DNA from: Tateyamaria sp. Alg231-49
GTDB taxonomy: Bacteria > Pseudomonadota > Alphaproteobacteria > Rhodobacterales > Rhodobacteraceae
DNA: 64,000 nucleotides
Assembly: GCF_900143535.1 (NCBI RefSeq)
Contig: NZ_FRFA01000004.1
Coordinates: 124,001-188,000 of the forward strand
Direction of reading: 5' to 3'
This document shows, piece by piece, positions 61,906 through 64,000 of the stretch. The notes below the pieces were generated by a model. The model was given only the letters and a program-made list of their open reading frames with translations. It searched no databases and was not told where the DNA came from. The translations under genes and the position numbers were made by a program. The first letter of the stretch is position 1; every line of letters begins with the position of its first letter.

Positions 61906-61955
61906 TTCTGCTATCCTTACAGATAATCGCCCTTCGTTGGGGAAGGGTGTCCCAC
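61906..61955 (-). promoter_or_regulatory. serC leader RNA (candidate serC motif of Alphaproteobacteria)
   Basis: On the minus strand the leader reads GTGGGACAC, then hairpin 1 CCCTTC-CCCAAC-GAAGGG, then hairpin 2 TATC-TGTAAG-GATA (61912-61925), which includes the AAGGA Shine-Dalgarno of serC. A second stem overlapping the ribosome-binding site is the reported hallmark of the serC RNA motif in Rfam; the match is from memory and not computed. The ligand is unknown. Confidence 0.62.
61930..61955. repeat. Left direct repeat (attL-like)
   Basis: 26 bp starting CCCTTCGTTGGGGAAGGG. Identical to 62670-62695, 740 bp away; it forms the 5' half of the serC leader. Confidence 0.85.
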
Positions 61956-62059
61956 CGCCGGACATACGCATCCCCAGTAAAAACAGCAATAGGCAAAGGT
62001 GTTTGCTTTGTAGGTAAATGCAGCCTTTTGCAGAACGATGCGGGAACGCATCTTTCCTA

Positions 62060-62080
62060 TTGGCACAAATCTGACACAAG
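62060..62080. repeat. 21-bp imperfect repeat, left copy
   Basis: TTGGCACAAA-NNN-GACACAAG, 18 of 21 bases shared with 62590-62610, where it forms the integrase stop region. It may be the tail of another lost integrase copy. Confidence 0.4.
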
Positions 62081-62170
62081 GAAATCTGGTTTCGTTCCGC
62101 TACGCCGAGCCGTAGATTTGGGCGGCAAGCCTCATGCAATCGGCCCAATTCTAGCAAGTCAGATGACGTC

Positions 62171-62410
62171 ATGAGCGGCATGGCGTTGATCTGGGCCGCG
62201 AATGTCAAAGGACTGAAGCCTGCCGCCAAGATTGTTCTGATCCAACTGGCGGATTTCCACAACAAAGAATCTGGCCAGTGCAATCCAAGCGCAAAACGGT
62301 TGGCGAGTGAATGCGAGATGGGCCGCGCAACGCTGTTTCGGCACATGACGACGTTGGAGGAATGCGGGCTTGTCACGCGCCATGGGGCAGGTCTGGAACA
62401 ACGTCATTGA
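62171..62410 (+). pseudogene. Truncated phage/plasmid helix-turn-helix protein
   Basis: 79 residues, [31 protein letters not shown] then [34 protein letters not shown], a winged-helix domain (HTH_36-like) common at the start of prophage replication proteins. After about residue 73 the frame enters integrase sequence and stops, so the gene has lost its 3' part by deletion. Confidence 0.7.
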
Positions 62411-62603
62411 GCGAGCGGGCATCGAAAAGCTCTCGCCCCACTGTTGCCGCCACGGATTTGCTACGTCGATGCTGCAGGCAGGCATAGATCCGAAGACTGT
62501 TGCGGTACGCGGCGGCTGGAAAGACGTTGGAACAGTTATGAAATTCTATTCCCACGCAATGGACGATCCGACCGTAACGGATGTGCTTTTTGGCACAAAA
62601 TAG
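62388..62603 (+). pseudogene. Tyrosine recombinase (integrase), C-terminal fragment
   Basis: About 70 residues: [20 protein letters not shown] with the HxxR motif, GGWKDVGTVMKFYSHA with the His/Trp position and nucleophilic Tyr, ending DVLFGTK. The N-terminal domains and the first catalytic Arg are missing. It is fused out of frame to the upstream helix-turn-helix remnant near 62385-62395. Confidence 0.75.
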
Positions 62604-62669
62604 ACACAAGTTCAAGTTGTCAAGCAATCAAGTAACTGTAAATAAAGGAAAAAATAACAATGACTCGGA

Positions 62670-62695
62670 CCCTTCGTTGGGGAAGGGTGTCCCAC
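62670..62695. repeat. Right direct repeat (attR-like)
   Basis: Perfect copy of the 26 bp at 61930-61955, 108 bp before the serB start, in the same orientation. Beyond the repeat both copies continue with GGAC and GCATC, offset by two 4-bp indels, so homology may once have been longer. Confidence 0.85.
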
Positions 62696-62803
62696 GGACG
62701 CATCTACTGGCGTCGCCGGGGTGGTGCAAGCGGGGATTGGGGGCTATAGCCCGCCCCGGGCGTTTATTTGCGACAGGCCCGTCGCCTTTCGGAAACTCGG
62801 CTC

Positions 62804-63682
62804 ATGTTCGTTTGCACCCTTTTGACTGATCCTGCCGCTCCGTCTTTGGACCCTGCATTGGTCGACAGTTTGCGCAATGCCTGGGGTGGCGGTGACGCTC
62901 AGTGGTTGGCACCGGATGAGGCGGCAGCGTTTTCTCTGACGTCTATTCCGGACAATCGGTGGGATGTCTGGGCGGATGTTCAGGGTCTGGGTGTTGATCT
63001 GGTGATCTTGCCGCTGGCAGGGCGGCGCAAGGCCATGCTGCTGGCGGATATGGACAGCACGATGATCCAGCAGGAGTGCATTGACGAATTGGCGGATGTT
63101 GCTGGCGTGGGCGCACGGGTCAAGGACATCACCGCGCGTGCGATGAACGGCGAGCTGGACTTTGAGGCTGCCATTCGCGAGCGCGTCGGGTTGCTGAAAG
63201 ACCTGCCCGAGACTGTGATTGGAGAAGTGTTGGCCACGCGCATCAGTTACATGCCGGGGGGTGCAACCTTGCTTGCCACGATGAAGGCGCATGGGGCCTA
63301 TGCCGCCCTTGTTTCGGGTGGATTCACGGCCTTTACCGCCTCTGTTGCGGACGCGTTGGGTTTTGATGAGAACCGGGCAAATACATTGTTGGCGGATGGT
63401 GGCGTTTTGACCGGAGAGGTCGGGACGCCAATCCTTGGGCAACAGGCCAAGGTGGATGCGCTGAATGAGATTACGGGTCGCCTTGGGCTGGAAGCGTCGG
63501 ATGTGCTTGCCGTCGGTGACGGCGCCAACGACCTTGGCATGTTGCAGCGCGCCGGAATGGGTGTGGCCTTGCACGCCAAGCCAAGCGTGGCGGCCCAATG
63601 TGATGTGCGCATCAACTTTGGCGATCTGACGGCCCTGTTGTACTTGCAAGGCTATGCCCGGTCTGAATTTGTGAGCGTTTGA
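62804..63682 (+). CDS. serB: Phosphoserine phosphatase
   Basis: 292 residues. An N-terminal regulatory-like region (to about 90), then a HAD phosphatase: LLADMDSTMIQQECIDEL (motif I with catalytic Asp pair), ALVSGGFTAFTASVA, and AVGDGANDLGMLQRAGMG (motif IV). It performs the last step of serine synthesis. The ATG at 62804 gives MFVCTLLTDP; the SD is weak (CGGAAAC, 12 bases). Its upstream region has been split by the relic element. Confidence 0.95.
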   Translation: MFVCTLLTDPAAPSLDPALVDSLRNAWGGGDAQWLAPDEAAAFSLTSIPDNRWDVWADVQGLGVDLVILPLAGRRKAMLLADMDSTMIQQECIDELADVAGVGARVKDITARAMNGELDFEAAIRERVGLLKDLPETVIGEVLATRISYMPGGATLLATMKAHGAYAALVSGGFTAFTASVADALGFDENRANTLLADGGVLTGEVGTPILGQQAKVDALNEITGRLGLEASDVLAVGDGANDLGMLQRAGMGVALHAKPSVAAQCDVRINFGDLTALLYLQGYARSEFVSV

Positions 63683-63736
63683 GGGGGCTCTGCCCCCGTC
63701 CTTCGGACTCCCCCGGGATTTTTTAAATCAGAGAAG
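63683..63736. repeat. Dispersed intergenic repeat, copy 2 (hairpin after serB)
   Basis: GGGGGC-TCT-GCCCCC stem, then GACTCCCCCGGGATTTTTTA and AATCAGAGAAG. Matches 28663-28722 apart from a short variable centre; probably terminates serB. Confidence 0.75.
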
Positions 63737-63813
63737 TGGTGGACCTACGCGCTGTGGGGCCGCCGGGTAATGTGATATACTGCACATATTCAACACGGAG
63801 AGGGAGCCTTGTT

Positions 63814-64000
63814 ATGCCGAAATTCGTTTTTGCCTATCACGGGGGCGGGATGCCCGAGACGCCGGAAGAGGGTGCGCGGATGATGGCCGCGTGGAATGAC
63901 TGGTATGCTGCGATGGGGGACGCCGTCGTGGACGGGGGTGCACCGGTTGGTCAGTCCATGACAGTGTCGCAGGGCGGCGTGACAGGGGATGGGGGCGCCA
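63814..64000 (+). CDS. YCII-related domain protein, 5' part only
   Basis: 62 codons to the window edge, MPKFVFAYHGGGMPETPEEGARMMAAWNDWYAAMGDAVVDGG, typical of small YCII/DGPF-domain proteins. AGGGAG lies 9 bases upstream. The gene continues past the edge; its function is unknown. Confidence 0.75.
   Translation, partial: MPKFVFAYHGGGMPETPEEGARMMAAWNDWYAAMGDAVVDGGAPVGQSMTVSQGGVTGDGGA

Larger units (their letters stand above)
61930..62695 (+). mobile_element. Decayed integrative element bounded by 26-bp direct repeats
   Basis: A 766-bp span between serC and serB. Both ends carry a 26-bp perfect direct repeat. Inside are a truncated phage-type helix-turn-helix gene and the C-terminal part of a tyrosine integrase, which ends 67 bp before the right repeat, the usual int-att arrangement. 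Base composition is AT-richer towards the right end (62600-62665). It reads as an internally deleted prophage or integrative island using the serC leader as attachment site. Confidence 0.6.

Noticed and set aside
62171-62603. One frameshifted gene covering both relic ORFs
   Set aside because: The two halves belong to different protein families (helix-turn-helix replication protein and tyrosine integrase), so a deletion fusion fits better than a frameshift.
62744-63649. 301-codon open frame opposite serB
   Set aside because: Shadow of serB, which has complete HAD motifs.

Overview
The window looks like a chromosomal segment of an alphaproteobacterium, most likely a member of the Rhodobacteraceae (Roseobacter group). 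The grounds are the gene order mnmG-mnmE-rho-hemJ | maf-aroE-coaE-dnaQ-secB around a probable replication origin, the redox two-component set regB-senC-regA, alphaproteobacterial addAB, the block hemD-mic60(mitofilin)-hemY, and dnaA-rpsT-enoyl-CoA hydratase-mutM beside ubiE-ubiB. Almost all of the DNA is housekeeping. No rRNA, tRNA, CRISPR array or intact insertion sequence was found.

Layout: 1-3.7 kb holds leftward mnmG (cut by the window edge), mnmE, rho and hemJ, with a perfect 16-bp parS palindrome over the mnmG start codon. 3.7-4.1 kb is an AT-rich gene-free stretch with DnaA-box-like sites, the candidate oriC; genes on both sides point away from it. 4.1-10.3 kb runs mostly rightward: maf, aroE, coaE, dnaQ, then leftward secB and fxsA, then a Tim44-domain protein, mltA and an Smr protein. 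10.2-14.5 kb has a transporter, a hydrolase lipoprotein and the HslUV protease. 15.5-27.3 kb is a long leftward run: regB, a PAS-only membrane protein, tsaE, amgK, murU, addB, addA, trxA. senC and regA lie divergently to 28.7 kb. 28.8-38.4 kb carries a GNAT enzyme, an HD phosphohydrolase, ahcY, hemY-mic60-hemD and tsaD-gpsA-YciI-EVE. 38.7-48.6 kb has the replication genes gyrB, recF, dnaN and dnaA, all leftward but interrupted by a LysE exporter and an acyltransferase, then rpsT. 48.7-58.9 kb holds lipid, quinone and threonine metabolism: enoyl-CoA hydratase, mutM, ubiE, ubiB, thiolase, a cupin regulator, kbl-tdh. 59-63.7 kb is serine biosynthesis (serA, serC, serB), with a decayed integrative element wedged between serC and serB.

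Working together: MnmE and MnmG modify tRNA wobble uridine; TsaD and TsaE belong to the t6A pathway; AmgK and MurU recycle peptidoglycan MurNAc; AddAB and RecF serve recombination repair; Kbl and Tdh break threonine down to glycine, while SerA, SerC and SerB make serine.

Most notable: (i) parS embedded in the mnmG start; (ii) oriC placed 43 kb from dnaA; (iii) a 26-bp perfect direct repeat copying the 5' half of the serC leader RNA and bracketing a relic integrase, as if the leader had served as an attachment site; (iv) a threonine dehydrogenase in which all four structural-zinc cysteines are replaced. I saw no wholly new multi-gene system; the serC-leader element is the closest thing to an undescribed arrangement.
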